NCBI RefSeq assembly: GCF_000384815.1
Contig: NZ_ARQF01000018.1
Location: forward strand, 142,691-206,690
Length of the DNA stretch: 64,000 nucleotides
Direction of reading: 5' to 3'
From: Halodesulfovibrio aestuarii DSM 17919 = ATCC 29578
Lineage (GTDB): Bacteria; Desulfobacterota; Desulfovibrionia; Desulfovibrionales; Desulfovibrionaceae
The position numbers and the translations under genes were made by a program. Shown piece after piece: positions 52,516 through 62,000 of this stretch. How positions within the stretch are numbered: position 1 is the stretch's first letter; every line of letters begins with the position of its first letter. The notes under the pieces are model-generated. The model made no database searches, was not told the DNA's origin, and was given only the letters and a program-made list of their open reading frames with translations.

Positions 52516-53076
52516 ATGAAGTCAGTGATCTCTATTTGTAATAAAGGGTTACAGTACGTAGGGGGGAGCCCGATTGTTTCACTTGAAGAAAATACACGTG
52601 GTGCCGAGTTATGTAATCAACTGTATGCAGAGGTGCGTGATGAATTGCTTGAATCACATCACTGGAGTTTTGCAACCCGCTATGTACGCTTACCAAAGTT
52701 GCCGGAATCACCACCCTTTTATTTCGCCTGCGCCTATCAGTTGCCCGCGGATTGCATCGGTGTACGGCAGTTGCAGGACAGTAAACCTTTTGAGGTGGTG
52801 GAAGGGCGGGTCTTGTACACCGACAGTACTCCTGCCAAGGCGATTATCACTGTTCGTGTGACTGATCCTGCCTTATATCCTGCTTTATTTGTAGAGGTCA
52901 TGGCGCGAAAACTCGCCGCAGAACTGGCTGTGCCGTTGATGAACAGCGCAAAGCTGGAACAAACCATGTACAGCAAATTTGTTGATTCTTTTGCGCGTGC
53001 TGCGGCGGTAGATGGTGCGGAAGGTGTGCAGCAGATTGATGAGTCGGATGGCTGGCTACAGGCAAGAACCCTTTAG
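52516..53076 (+). CDS. Tail tubular protein A / gatekeeper-like
   Basis: The 186-residue protein begins CNKGLQYVGGSPIVSLEENTR and has LYAEVRDELLESHHWSFATR, the pattern of T7 gp11-like tail tubular A / adaptor proteins (.LGG.PI.S..D....A..C...Y...RD.LL...PW.FA). It should form the ring beneath the portal. The ATG at 52516 has AGGAG six bases upstream; the longer frame is not supported. Confidence 0.88.
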   Translation: MKSVISICNKGLQYVGGSPIVSLEENTRGAELCNQLYAEVRDELLESHHWSFATRYVRLPKLPESPPFYFACAYQLPADCIGVRQLQDSKPFEVVEGRVLYTDSTPAKAIITVRVTDPALYPALFVEVMARKLAAELAVPLMNSAKLEQTMYSKFVDSFARAAAVDGAEGVQQIDESDGWLQARTL

Positions 53077-53126
53077 TAAGATTCTTTAGCAGGTTCTGAC
53101 GGGGCTGAGTGACAGGGGAGAATAAA

Positions 53127-55184
53127 ATGAGTGCAGTTACTGTTATACAGAACAATTTTAACGGGGGAGAGCTGTCTCCGCTTATGGGAGCGCGTACTGA
53201 TCAGGTTCGGTATGGCAATGGATGTAAAAAATTGCATAATATGATGGTGCTTCCTCATGGGCCTGCATCGAGGCGTCCCGGTTTTCAATTCTTGGGGAAA
53301 TGCCGTGACGGCGGGACGCGTGTCCGACTTGTCCCGTTTACGTTTAATGCAGATCAGGCGTACGTTCTGGAATTTGGCAATAAATATATGCGGGTATGGA
53401 AGGATGGCGGGCTTGTGACAAATCTTACGGGGCGACCTATAGAAATCGGTACTCCTTGGACGAGTGACATCGTAGATTCACTTTCTGTGTGCCAGTCTGC
53501 CGATGTGTTGTTTGTCGCCAGTGCCTCCTGTCCTCCATATAAAGTTTGTCGAACGGGACACGCTTTGTGGCACCTTGAGCGGGTTGTTTTAGGGAGCCGG
53601 ATGAAGCCTCCGACAGATTTGGAAGTGACTAAAAAAGGTACAGCTTCAAGAGAATATTCGTATGTTGTTACTGCTATTGATCCATTTACTCGAGAAGAAA
53701 GTGAACCGTCTGTTGCAATAACCCTTCAGGGGCCGGAAACAATTTCCGTAGAATCTTCCATCACGCTTACATGGGAGTCAGAACATAATGATGCCATATA
53801 TGCTGTATATAAATGCTGGAATGAATCTGGAAAATTTGGATTTGTTGGGCAGGCCAAAAGCAGGAAGTGGGTGGACAGGGGCGCTAGCCCTGATTTTTCG
53901 GAAGGTTTTCCCATATACCGCACGATGTTTCAGCGCGCTGATGAATATCCGAGCTCTGTGCAGTTTTACCAGCAACGTTTGTGTTTTGCCGCAACCAACA
54001 ACCAGCCGCAGACTATTTGGATGAGCCAATCTGGCAGTTATAATAATTTTAATATTTCTGATCCATTGCGTGATGATGACAGTGTCGCTGCAACAATTGC
54101 GGCAGAACGGGTTAACAAGATTGAATGGATGGTTCCGGGGCGTCAACTCATTGTAGGTACCGCTGGTAGCGAATGGAGTTTGAGTGGCGGTGAGAACAAG
54201 GCCGTCACACCTTCATCTATTAAGTTTGAGCGGCAGAGTGTGATCGGGGCAGCGCCGTTAGCGCCGTTGGTTGTGGGAGAAAACATTCTTTTTCTTCAAC
54301 AAGGCGGTAAAGTAATTCGTGAGCTTCAGTATTCGTTGCAAAAAGATGGTTATATGGGGACGGAGCTTTCTATCCTTTCCGAACACCTGCTTAAGGACAA
54401 TCCTGTTGTGTCATGGGCATACCAGCAAGAGCCGTATTCTGTTGTCTGGTGCGTGTTGTCTGATGGCTCCTTAGCTGCGTTCACCTATGAGCGTGAACAT
54501 GATGTTATCGGATGGCATAAACATTCGTCTGAAGGACATTTTGAATCCGTCTGCTGTATTCATGGAGATAGGGGCGATGAACTGTGGTGTGTTGTGACCC
54601 GTGTCGTTAATGGAAAAAACTGCCGTTATGTTGAGCGGTTGGCTCCCTACGGTGTCAACGGCATAGAAGAGCAGTTTTTTGTTGATTCAGGCGTAAGCTA
54701 TCATGGAGAGAAGGCAGAGACTTTTTCAGGTTTGGAGCATCTTGAAGGTGAAAGTATTCAAGCTTTAGCAGACGGGTTTGTGATACCGCCCCAAGTGGTT
54801 TCAGAAGGCAGCATTACTTTGTCACATGCTGCTTCTGTTGTGCACATTGGATTGCCATATACATCGGAATTAATTCCAATGGAGCAGGAAGTTATACTGC
54901 AAAGCGGGAGTAGCAGAGGACGAACTCGAAGAGTCAGCAGGGTAAGTTTGCATGTGCATGAGACTGCCGGTCTTCAAGTCGGAGTAGGAAGTACTGCTCC
55001 ACAGCCGGTGCCATTGCGCGAAGATGCAGGACTGGATCTAGCTCCGGCGCTGTTTAGTGGTGAGACGGTTGTTGAAGTTAATGGCGGGTATGAAATTCAG
55101 TCAAATGTTGTTTTCAGGCAGTGTGAGCCGCTTCCGGCAACATTACTCTCATATTCAATGCAGGTTGAGATGGGTGAGCGATGA
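53127..55184 (+). CDS. Tail protein, Bbp14/tail tubular B-like
   Basis: The 685-residue protein opens with NNFNGGELSPLMGARTDQVRY and LHNMMVLPHGPASRRPGFQFLG, a block typical of the tail nozzle or hub protein in Bbp14-type short-tailed phages (N.GE.SP.L.GR.D...Y..G.....N......G...RRPG..F). Beta-rich repeats fill the middle (VRLVPFTFNADQAYVLEFG). It would extend the short tail below gp11. The frame is intact. ATG at 53127 has GGGGAG upstream. It overlaps the next gene by four bases. Confidence 0.9.
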   Translation: MSAVTVIQNNFNGGELSPLMGARTDQVRYGNGCKKLHNMMVLPHGPASRRPGFQFLGKCRDGGTRVRLVPFTFNADQAYVLEFGNKYMRVWKDGGLVTNLTGRPIEIGTPWTSDIVDSLSVCQSADVLFVASASCPPYKVCRTGHALWHLERVVLGSRMKPPTDLEVTKKGTASREYSYVVTAIDPFTREESEPSVAITLQGPETISVESSITLTWESEHNDAIYAVYKCWNESGKFGFVGQAKSRKWVDRGASPDFSEGFPIYRTMFQRADEYPSSVQFYQQRLCFAATNNQPQTIWMSQSGSYNNFNISDPLRDDDSVAATIAAERVNKIEWMVPGRQLIVGTAGSEWSLSGGENKAVTPSSIKFERQSVIGAAPLAPLVVGENILFLQQGGKVIRELQYSLQKDGYMGTELSILSEHLLKDNPVVSWAYQQEPYSVVWCVLSDGSLAAFTYEREHDVIGWHKHSSEGHFESVCCIHGDRGDELWCVVTRVVNGKNCRYVERLAPYGVNGIEEQFFVDSGVSYHGEKAETFSGLEHLEGESIQALADGFVIPPQVVSEGSITLSHAASVVHIGLPYTSELIPMEQEVILQSGSSRGRTRRVSRVSLHVHETAGLQVGVGSTAPQPVPLREDAGLDLAPALFSGETVVEVNGGYEIQSNVVFRQCEPLPATLLSYSMQVEMGER

Positions 55185-55651
55185 TTGTTCGTAAGGGAGG
55201 AATCGAGGATGCTATTGCGTTGCAGGGCCGTTTACGAAAACAGGATTATGACGAAGTATGGGCTGCTTACGGACATAATCCGGATGAGGTGCTTGTGGCA
55301 TGTGCGCAATATTCAACGATGCTTTGGTGTGCTGAAATACATGATGTCGTTGCAGCTGTCATTGGTGTAGCCCCATCAATAAAAAGCGATTGCGAAGGAC
55401 AACCGTGGATGCTTGGAACTGATGACATTTGTTCTGACACGAAGGCTTTTTTACGTTGGCCGCTGGAACTTTTGCCATTGATGCATCGTGTTTATCCAGT
55501 GCTTCGTAACATGGTCGATGCTCGTAATAAAAATTCTATTCAATGGCTTCGTCGCATGGGGTTTACTTTGGCACAAGATACAGTTCCATATGGACCATTT
55601 GGAATACCATTTTATGAGTTTTATAAGGAGGACTTGGTATGTGTTCGGTAG
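55181..55651 (+). CDS. DUF2833/T7 gp13-like virion protein
   Basis: The 156-residue protein is GNAT-fold-like with the DUF2833 pattern, which includes T7 gp13: RKGGIEDAIALQGRLR, AEIHDVVAAVIGVAPS, PWMLGTDDICSDTKAFLRW and NKNSIQWLRRMGFTL. In T7, gp13 is needed for assembly of the internal core. It overlaps the preceding gene (ATGA) and the following one by 13 bases. Confidence 0.85.
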   Translation: MIVRKGGIEDAIALQGRLRKQDYDEVWAAYGHNPDEVLVACAQYSTMLWCAEIHDVVAAVIGVAPSIKSDCEGQPWMLGTDDICSDTKAFLRWPLELLPLMHRVYPVLRNMVDARNKNSIQWLRRMGFTLAQDTVPYGPFGIPFYEFYKEDLVCVR

Positions 55652-56136
55652 CAGGGGTTGGAGCATTGTTGGCTGTTGCTGCTTCGGCAGTTTCAAGTAA
55701 TCAGGGGAGCGCGAAGGTGAAAATAAGTCGCTCGGCTGTAAACACAGCGCCGGTTGATGCCTATGCAGCTCAGCAACGAGCAAACCATGCCCGTGCTGAA
55801 GGTGATCGGAAAATGAATGCAGAGCGGCGGAAGTACCTTCAGTCTGAAGGTCGGACGCAAAGTGTATTTGCAGCAAATAATGTATCTCTTGCTTCAGGCA
55901 GTGCCCTTGATCTGTTGGTAAATAACAGGGCCTATGCGCAGGATACGATGAACGATATCCGGTATGAAAGTGAAATGAAGGCATGGGAATATGATGTAGA
56001 TAGAGCTAAAGCAGAGGCTCGTAGTTTTACGTCATCCCGGACTTCAACTCAGGATTCATGGAGTGATACGCTTACAAATCCATTGTTTGTTATTCAGTCT
56101 GCGCAAAAAGGGCTTTCACTTTTTGGTAAGGGGTAG
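55639..56136 (+). CDS. Internal virion protein, gp14-like
   Basis: The 165-residue protein has a short hydrophobic start (VGALLAVAASAV), then a long alanine/arginine-rich helix (YAAQQRANHARAEGDRKMN) and the SLASGSALDLL turn followed by NDIRYESEMKAWEYDVD. This layout is typical of the T7 gp14/Bbp12 internal virion or ejection protein family, which forms an outer-membrane pore on infection. AAGGAGG precedes the ATG. Confidence 0.82.
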   Translation: MCSVAGVGALLAVAASAVSSNQGSAKVKISRSAVNTAPVDAYAAQQRANHARAEGDRKMNAERRKYLQSEGRTQSVFAANNVSLASGSALDLLVNNRAYAQDTMNDIRYESEMKAWEYDVDRAKAEARSFTSSRTSTQDSWSDTLTNPLFVIQSAQKGLSLFGKG

Positions 56137-56141
56137 TTGGT

Positions 56142-57509
56142 ATGCTTGCTGAAGAAAAAAGAGCAATGCCGGAAGATTCTGTTGAAGCCTTAATGGCGTT
56201 AGAACGAATTGTTAGTGCCGAGCAGGAAATGCGTTCCGGAACTGAAGACGGTCAACCGAGTAGTGAGACTGCGTCAAAAATTTTTATTAAAGCTGTATCC
56301 AGTGGGAGTGATGTCTCTCGAGGGGCGGTAGCTTCCCAACTGGCCGGGAGTGCCTTTCTCCATTCGCAGATCGAGCCGTTTGAGCAAAAGAAGCAGATTG
56401 TAGAGCAGGCACAGCAGTTGTGTCGTAAGCGTCTGCAAGGACTGTGTGGTGATGCAAAAGTGTTGGGGCGAGCCTATGCAACGGCAAGTGAATCAAAAAG
56501 CGATGAAAATTCCCGAAAGAGCATGCTGGAATCCTTAGATGAATTACAGGAAAAAATGTCACAGACAGAAGATCTTGTATGGATAATTCAAGGAGAAAGC
56601 CGTGGAATTAATGAAAGACAAAAGCGTTTAAATACTTCTGCGTTGTTATGCAGTTTTTTTTCAGAAGTGGCTGTCTACAATCCCGTCGCCGGTTCCCGCT
56701 TGTTTGCAGAACGAAAGGACATGCTCGTGACGGCTGATGCAGAACTTGTGGCGGATATTCTTTTACGCAGTTCAAGTGAAAGTGCCTATAACGTCATTTC
56801 TCGAGGAATCGAAACGGATGATCCGAAGGAGCGTCTGGATGCACTCTGTACTTGTTGTGAAAAAGTGTCCGCAGACGCGTTGGAGATTTCTGAAAAAAGT
56901 TATGCTTTATTGTTGAATAGGGTTGAGGCTGAACGGGTGCAGACTCTTCAGCTGGACAAGCTTTTTACAGCGGTAACACGTAAAAATGTTGCGCGGGAAG
57001 TGTGTGAGTTTCTTGTCAGGGGAGACCGGGTCGCGGCACTTTCAGTACTCTATTGTTCACAGGATTTTTCGGAAAGAGAAAAGCAACAAGTAATAGATGT
57101 AATTCGTCAGCAACAGTGGGTAACAGAGCCATCAATCTTTATTGAAGCATTTGCCGCATCCGTAGAATGCGAGCGTGGTGCAGAACCATGTTGTATTTTT
57201 CCGGCAGATTCTTTGTCTCCGTATGATGCCTTATTGTTGTATGACTTGCTTGGGGAGTACTCACCCAAGACTCAATTTGAAAATGAGCAACTTTTATCTC
57301 TATTATACTCATTCCAAGCAACAAAAAATAAAACAGAACCGTCATCAATATTTACAAAAAATAAAAATATTGGTGTTGCGGATAAACAAAAAAGAGCTGT
57401 TTCAGATATGACGGTCTTGCGTTATGTACTAGATGCTATTGTCTCTGCACGAAAAGAAAATAAAGATGTATTAACTATTCTGCATACTATTGAGAAGGAA
57501 GCATTTTGA
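56142..57509 (+). CDS. Putative internal virion protein (gp15 position), unknown family
   Basis: The 455-residue protein is mostly helical, with heptad-like stretches (KKQIVEQAQQLCRKRLQ) and no catalytic motif I recognise. Its place after the gp14-like gene is where T7 codes internal core gp15, and size and helicity fit, but there is no sequence motif to prove it. It is the last gene of the operon. The usual next gene, gp16/transglycosylase, and tail fibre genes are missing. The last 70 codons are notably A-rich. Confidence 0.6.
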   Translation: MLAEEKRAMPEDSVEALMALERIVSAEQEMRSGTEDGQPSSETASKIFIKAVSSGSDVSRGAVASQLAGSAFLHSQIEPFEQKKQIVEQAQQLCRKRLQGLCGDAKVLGRAYATASESKSDENSRKSMLESLDELQEKMSQTEDLVWIIQGESRGINERQKRLNTSALLCSFFSEVAVYNPVAGSRLFAERKDMLVTADAELVADILLRSSSESAYNVISRGIETDDPKERLDALCTCCEKVSADALEISEKSYALLLNRVEAERVQTLQLDKLFTAVTRKNVAREVCEFLVRGDRVAALSVLYCSQDFSEREKQQVIDVIRQQQWVTEPSIFIEAFAASVECERGAEPCCIFPADSLSPYDALLLYDLLGEYSPKTQFENEQLLSLLYSFQATKNKTEPSSIFTKNKNIGVADKQKRAVSDMTVLRYVLDAIVSARKENKDVLTILHTIEKEAF

Positions 57510-57642
57510 TGGACTTATTGCATGAGTGTAAGTGTTGTGCTGTGTGTTTTATTGTAAAAAAATATAATAGATAATAAAAATAGCATTTGCTTTGTATAAC
57601 TCTAGAAAAATACTAGCAAATTTGTATAGAAATGTTAGATCG

Positions 57643-57656
57643 GTGGTGTGCACCAC
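57643..57656. promoter_or_regulatory. Palindrome upstream of the FCD gene
   Basis: GTGGTG TG CACCAC is a perfect 6+6 palindrome that contains TGGT-N4-ACCA, close to the operator type of GntR/FadR regulators. It lies about 20 bases before a TATAAT at 57676-57681. Confidence 0.45.
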
Positions 57657-57735
57657 TATTTAATGAAACTACATAATATAATGGAGCTTACACTTTTTTT
57701 TGGTATTCTATCTTTTCTAGGAGATAGGAGTTGCC

Positions 57736-58227
57736 GTGTATCAGCAGATGAAGTGTATCCAACAGAAGTGTTTTGAGACATGTAGTCGAAGCGAAAGCAT
57801 GTATGCGTATACCTCCCGACTGCAGGATATTATTCAAGTTCAATACAGCATAGAGACGGCCTTACTGGAAGCTGTGGTTAGAAATGCCACAGGGGAAGGG
57901 ATTGTACGTCTGCACAACCTTGTGTCGGCACAGAAAACGGTGTTGCATTCGGACATTGAGACAAAGCTTGTATTACGAAGTTTTTATGAAGAGCTGTTTG
58001 CCTTGGCCTCAAACTGTATGCTGTCTATGCTTTCTGTGCATCTGATACCGATGTTTGAAGAAGGTCGGGATTTGTATTTGGCAGTCGCGTTTAATCGAAA
58101 AACGTTTTACGAACATAATAAAAAGCTCGTTCGTTGTATTGAAGAGCTTGATGAAGTAGGAGCCTGTGCCGCCTTACGGGGGCAGTTGCTACGGATGGGG
58201 ACGTATTATTCAGTCTACCTTAATTAG
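57736..58227 (+). CDS. Stand-alone FCD-domain protein without DNA-binding part
   Basis: The 163-residue protein resembles the FCD ligand-binding domain of GntR regulators: TALLEAVVRNATGEGIVRLHNLV, FYEELFALASNCMLSMLSVHLIPMF (in parts), YEHNKKLVRCIEELDEVGACAALRGQLLRM, which parallels the H..I..AI...D...A...HL end. A winged helix-turn-helix is absent, and no upstream frame supplies one. It may bind a metabolite or pair with another regulator. It uses GTG with AGGAG upstream and follows the virion operon by 226 bases. Confidence 0.68.
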   Translation: MYQQMKCIQQKCFETCSRSESMYAYTSRLQDIIQVQYSIETALLEAVVRNATGEGIVRLHNLVSAQKTVLHSDIETKLVLRSFYEELFALASNCMLSMLSVHLIPMFEEGRDLYLAVAFNRKTFYEHNKKLVRCIEELDEVGACAALRGQLLRMGTYYSVYLN

Positions 58228-58230
58228 TAC

Positions 58231-58266
58231 ATAAAAAAAAAGCCGCATGAAGCGGCTTTTTTTTAT
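58231..58266. terminator. Terminator after the FCD gene
   Basis: Hairpin AAAAAGCCGC / GCGGCTTTTT with a five-base loop; A and T runs allow both directions. Confidence 0.92.
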
Positions 58267-58327
58267 GTACTCACAGCAGAAATATTCGCGCGGAAGCTAC
58301 GTATACTGTGAGTATGTGCAGGCTGTT

Positions 58328-58906
58328 CTAGTGAAGAATTTTATTGAAATTCCGCAGAACAGTCTTAAGCATGTTGTCAGATGGCTCAATAAAGCCAAAA
58401 TGCATGCCACGGACAAGGCCGACCATAGTCGCCATAAGCATGTCCGCTGTTTCCTGAGCATCAATTTCTGCAATGATGGAACCGTCAAGTTTTCCTTCAT
58501 CGATAGAATTGCAAAGGTAGCCGGTAACATATGAGTAGATTTCTTTAATCTGGACGAAGAAATCTTCGCTGTTACCACAGTAACGGGTTGGAGCATCCCG
58601 GAAAATAAGGGAGAATTCCATGTGGTTCTTTTTTACGAAGACGTAAAAAGATTTGATTACGGATTCTACTTTTTCCAGTGCATTTTCTGGCTCACGTACT
58701 TCAAGATATTTTTCAATATCTTCGATGAGCTGGTTTTTGACGTTTGTGATAAGTGTAAGAAAAATATCATCTTTTGTACGGAAGTGGCGGAAGATTGTTC
58801 CTTCTGCAACACCAGCTTCTTTGGCGAGAAGACTGGTAGGAGTGTTGCTAAATCCACGTTCGGCAAAAAGACGTGCAGCAGTATCAAGAATAAGATCGCG
58901 TTTCAT
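58328..58906 (-). CDS. TetR/AcrR family transcriptional regulator
   Basis: The 192-residue repressor has a TetR helix-turn-helix at 3-48 (ILDTAARLFAERGFSNTP, IAKEAGV-like LLAKEAGVAEGTIFRHF, KDDIF) and a helical ligand domain after it. A seven-base inverted repeat (TCACCTG / CAGGTGA) at about 58940-58972 upstream could be its operator. No efflux gene is adjacent, and the target is unknown. Confidence 0.94.
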   Translation of the reverse strand: MKRDLILDTAARLFAERGFSNTPTSLLAKEAGVAEGTIFRHFRTKDDIFLTLITNVKNQLIEDIEKYLEVREPENALEKVESVIKSFYVFVKKNHMEFSLIFRDAPTRYCGNSEDFFVQIKEIYSYVTGYLCNSIDEGKLDGSIIAEIDAQETADMLMATMVGLVRGMHFGFIEPSDNMLKTVLRNFNKILH

Positions 58907-59088
58907 GGTAGCCTCATACCTTTATTTGTCAGTATGCAAATCACCTGCACCAGTGTGTACTCGCACAGGTGAGAGGGGATAACGTGATACTCTGAGGCTG
59001 TCAACGACTTGAGGCAGATATTCGATGCCGTGCTGCTACTCTTGTTATCTGAATGTAACTAAGGTGCCGGGCGCATCTTTCAATTTTT
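58907..59088. promoter_or_regulatory. Intergenic region with a possible TetR operator
   Basis: About 180 bases between the TetR and kinase genes with the inverted repeat TCACCTG (from about 58940) / CAGGTGA (to about 58972). No gene is seen. Confidence 0.4.
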
Positions 59089-62000
59089 TTACCTGTCATC
59101 AGTTGATGAACTGTGTTTGTAGACATTTCGTAACGCTTTACCCGTTTGAACTACTGTAGTCTCTAATTCTGTCATAAGATTGCTGATTGCTTTTGGATCC
59201 TTTGCTTCAGCGGCGCGTGCAACACAGCTTGCCATTTTGTTGACTTCGCGGAGTGCATATTTTTGTGCGTGCTGCTGAAGTTTTTCTGCTTGGTTGAAAA
59301 GTTCTTCGAGTGATCCTTTCTCTAACTGAATAGAAATTTCTTCAAATGTTTCTTGCAGCTGTGATATTATTTTAGGGATTTGTGGAAGGAAAAACGTGTC
59401 CAGAACTTCCGCAGGATGTCCCGCTTCTTCAGAGTTAAGCGTCAGGTGGCTAACAGCTTCAGTCAGTGGAATGTCATCCCGTGCTGGTGTTTCTTCATCT
59501 TCGGTTTTTGACATAACAGCATTGCCACCAAGAATTTCTTTCAGATAGGCTTCCTCTTCCGGTGTAATTATTTGTGGCGTCGGCAGTGAGGTGTCATCAA
59601 ATTTACTTTCTTCTGCGGAGGGCTCTTCGAGTTCCTCAAAAATGTATTCATCATGCAGATCGATAGTATCTTCAGCTACATCAAAATCAGAGACGGCAGT
59701 AACGGACTCTTCTGTTGTATTATCCGTGAGTATCGCCTGCGAGGAGTCCAATTTTTTTTCTGTTACTTCGCCAGAGAGACTTTCAGAATTTTTATCTGAT
59801 AAAAGTTTTGTTGGTTCGTTGGGTTCCAAAATTTTTGGGTTTGAGTCTACGTCGTTTTTTGTCTTTTGGAGCTCATATGCGATTTCCGCAGACGCTTTTG
59901 TGCCACTGGGAGAGGCAGAAGGTGCTGTAGCAATATCTTCGACAGGTTCGTTTGCAATAGTCTCTTGAACTATATTCTCAGGCAGGAGATTTATTGGCTC
60001 TGGCTCTGGCTCTGGCTTTGGCTCTGGTGCTATGTCCAGTCCTGAGAGGGATAGATGTTCAAGCTCTGGAACGTCATCAATTTCTTCAAAATTGTCTGCG
60101 TATTCGTCATTAGTTTCTTCAGTATCTTGATCTATAGGCTCGGTTACCTCAAGAGGGAGGTTATATAAGCCAAGGTTTTTCAGAGCAGCAAGTAAGTCGG
60201 GTTTAGACACCGGTGTAGGCAATGCTTCAGCATATCCTGAATCGCAAAGTAATTCCGCGCTTACAGGGCTGTTCGCAATGGCGATTGCGGGCGTAGAAGG
60301 AGAATCAAGATTTTTGTCAACTTCAAGAAGCTGTGACAGAATGGTAATGGAGTCTTCTGTCAGTTCTGCTGCAACAATAACAGCATCAATGTTAGCGGCC
60401 TCGTATGTTGTAATAGCTTCATCAAAAGACGTTACTTTATGAGCATGGAACACGTCGGGATCAAGATTTTCCTGAATTGATTCAGAAGGCGCAGACCGTG
60501 TTTCAATAATCAGTAGTTGGGGGATTACTGCTTCCTTATCTTGCTCGTTTGAGGAACTTTTTTGTAGTGAATGATGAACAATTGCGCTTGGATAATCTCG
60601 TGCAGCTTTATCAAATCTTTCAAGACGGATGGTAAAGGAGACTGTCGTGCCTATATTTGGCTCAGACTCGATGCACAGAAAACCGTCCATTAAATGAACA
60701 AGTTCTGCTGTCACGCTTAATCCAAGACCGGAACCACAGTATTTACCTGAATTTTGTTCAGGTTCCTGACAGAATCGTTCCATTACATCATATTTGTTTT
60801 GTAGTGGAATACCGCGTCCCTGATCTTTTACGGAAAACAAGAGCTGCACTGTTTCCTCTGAAGATCGCAGACTTGAGACGTATATACCTATCTTTCCGGC
60901 ATTGCTGAAACGCACGGCGTTTCCCAATAGATTTAATAAGATTTGGATCAGTCGGTTTGGGTCGCCAATAAAATGAACCGGAAGGTTGGGAGCAATCTCC
61001 CATGCAAGTGATAGACCCTTTTCTTCGGTATGCGGCAACATGATGTGATATGCATCTTTTACCATTCGCTGCAGATCAAAACTATTTTTTTGTAATGTTA
61101 ACCTATTGTTATCTGCTCTATTCAGGTCAAGTAAATCTTTCAGTTGTAGTTGCAGAACATGGGTTGCGGATTGCAATGTGCGCAGAGCATGCTCCCCTTC
61201 TTTGGGTATATTAATGTCACGTAATTTTTCACCCATTCTGGCAATAGTCGTAAGTGGCGACTGTAGGTCATGACTTATTTTATGTATGATTTTTTCCGGT
61301 GTGAAGTCTTGATGTTTTCTGTTGTAGTCAATGGTGCTGTGAGCATGAAGTTCAGAACCGTGCAGTGCAATCGGTGTAAAAATCATAAGGCCCATCGCGA
61401 CACCTGCAAAAGGCATAAGTTGCAGAATACCAGCAATATCGGCGGTGTTCGCAGGCAATAAGGCGAGAAGCCCCCCAAGTGCCGTAAGCAGGCAGCCTGT
61501 TGTGAATCTTTTTCCACCAGGAATTTTTTTAGAAATTGCAGCACAACCGGGAATAATACCTAACACCGCTAGAGTTGGCCATAGGGAGAGGTAATGCTGT
61601 GAACTTGAACATCCTGGAATGAGTGGGAAAAAGGAAACAAGCAATCCCAGTAATGAGAGTCCCCATAGCAGTGCGTTGATGTGACGCGGGCATTCTCCAT
61701 TATAAAATAGATTACGCCCAATATGCGGAAGAATGATTAACGCCAGACCGGGGAGAAGAATTGTCCACGCTGTAGAAAATTCCAGTCCTGCTGCGGTGGA
61801 TGGTGAAAATCCAAACGTGTAGTATGTCGTTGTAAGCAATGTATAAACGCAAAGCCAGAAGCAGCTCTCAGCCCTAGTAAATACGGCAAGAAAGAAATTT
61901 AATCCCGCAATACCTAGGGTCAGTCCGATAAGAAGCCAGAATAGTAAGGAAGGAACAAAGGTCGGCATAGCCGAGTTCTGTAACGTTATTTCGGGTGTAA

